A stretch of DNA of 38,452 nucleotides, from the NCBI GenBank assembly GCA_900544545.1, contig UQVY01000015.1:1-38452 (forward strand). The letters are read 5' to 3'. Below the pieces are notes generated by a model. The model was not told where the DNA came from. It did not search any database and was given only the letters and a program-made list of their open reading frames with translations. This document shows positions 38,436 through 38,452 of this stretch, piece after piece. Both the position numbers and the translations under genes were made by a program. Position 1 is the stretch's first letter. Each line of letters begins with the position of its first letter. Source of the DNA: an uncultured Eubacteriales bacterium. GTDB taxonomy: Bacteria > Bacillota > Clostridia > Christensenellales > CAG-314.

Positions 38436-38452
38436 ACCCATTGGCTTCGCGA

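Overview
The window looks like chromosomal core DNA of a Gram-positive, Clostridia-type Firmicute. The evidence is: a rpmJ-rpsM-rpsK-rpsD-rpoA-rplQ block, an RqcP-type S4 protein, the two-subunit PyrK/PyrD1B dihydroorotate dehydrogenase, fused IspDF, tryptophanase, 3'-CCA-encoded tRNAs, strong AGGAGG ribosome sites, and many sigma-A promoters with TTGACA/TATAAT-like boxes, nearly all 17 bp apart. The exact family cannot be read from the sequence. Almost every gene is housekeeping; I see no prophage, insertion sequence, CRISPR array or integrated element.

Layout. 1-231: the end of a tRNA operon (Ile2, Pro) on the minus strand with its promoter. 668-6022, minus strand: a PLP aminotransferase, the alpha/S13 ribosomal operon (rplQ, rpoA, rpsD, rpsK, rpsM, rpmJ) and rplS. 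6524-10635, minus: ileS, a SecB-like chaperone and HU. 10897-13151, minus: the serine operon serC-serA. 13281-13679, minus: an independent structured non-coding RNA with its own promoter and terminator. 13748-14363, plus: tRNA-Glu and a solitary HicB-like small protein. 14453-17512: a CaCA antiporter (minus) divergent from a 5'-nucleotidase lipoprotein (plus). 17773-23572, minus: a complete pyr operon pyrC-K-D-F-E-B in which PyrB carries a PyrI-type zinc domain. 23626-24211, minus: tRNA operon Ala-Ile-Asn-Gly. 24327-27347, minus: tryptophanase, a cyclodeaminase-family protein and a CmpB-family membrane protein. 27481-30592, plus: upp, a short C-rich RNA, and an NCS2 purine permease behind a leader with a small ORF and two terminators. 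30652-34396, plus: a heterodimeric ABC exporter. 35137-36699, minus: rqcP-ispDF. 36981-37131, plus: tRNA-Gln. 37470-38324, minus: a DUF11-type repeat protein.

How the genes fit together: pyrC-B builds UMP while upp, the purine permease and the 5'-nucleotidase salvage nucleobases and nucleosides; serC-serA and the cyclodeaminase-family protein touch serine and one-carbon metabolism; tnaA degrades tryptophan to indole, pyruvate and ammonia.

The most unusual signals are not in the proteins. (1) Degenerate tandem repeats of different unit lengths (13, 19, about 20, about 38 bp and others) fill the untranslated regions. Three arrays (upp, ispDF, the DUF11 gene) start inside the last codons or stop codon of the gene and run down its 3' UTR, and one perfectly phased 13-bp array of eight copies makes up most of the rqcP 5' UTR. 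(2) A ~360-nt transcription unit folding into a long nested rod lies directly upstream of serC. (3) A ~85-nt RNA exposes a CCTCCCCC-type anti-Shine-Dalgarno stretch between two hairpins. (4) The purine permease leader has a leader-peptide attenuator layout. These are readings of the sequence and have not been tested by any search or folding program.
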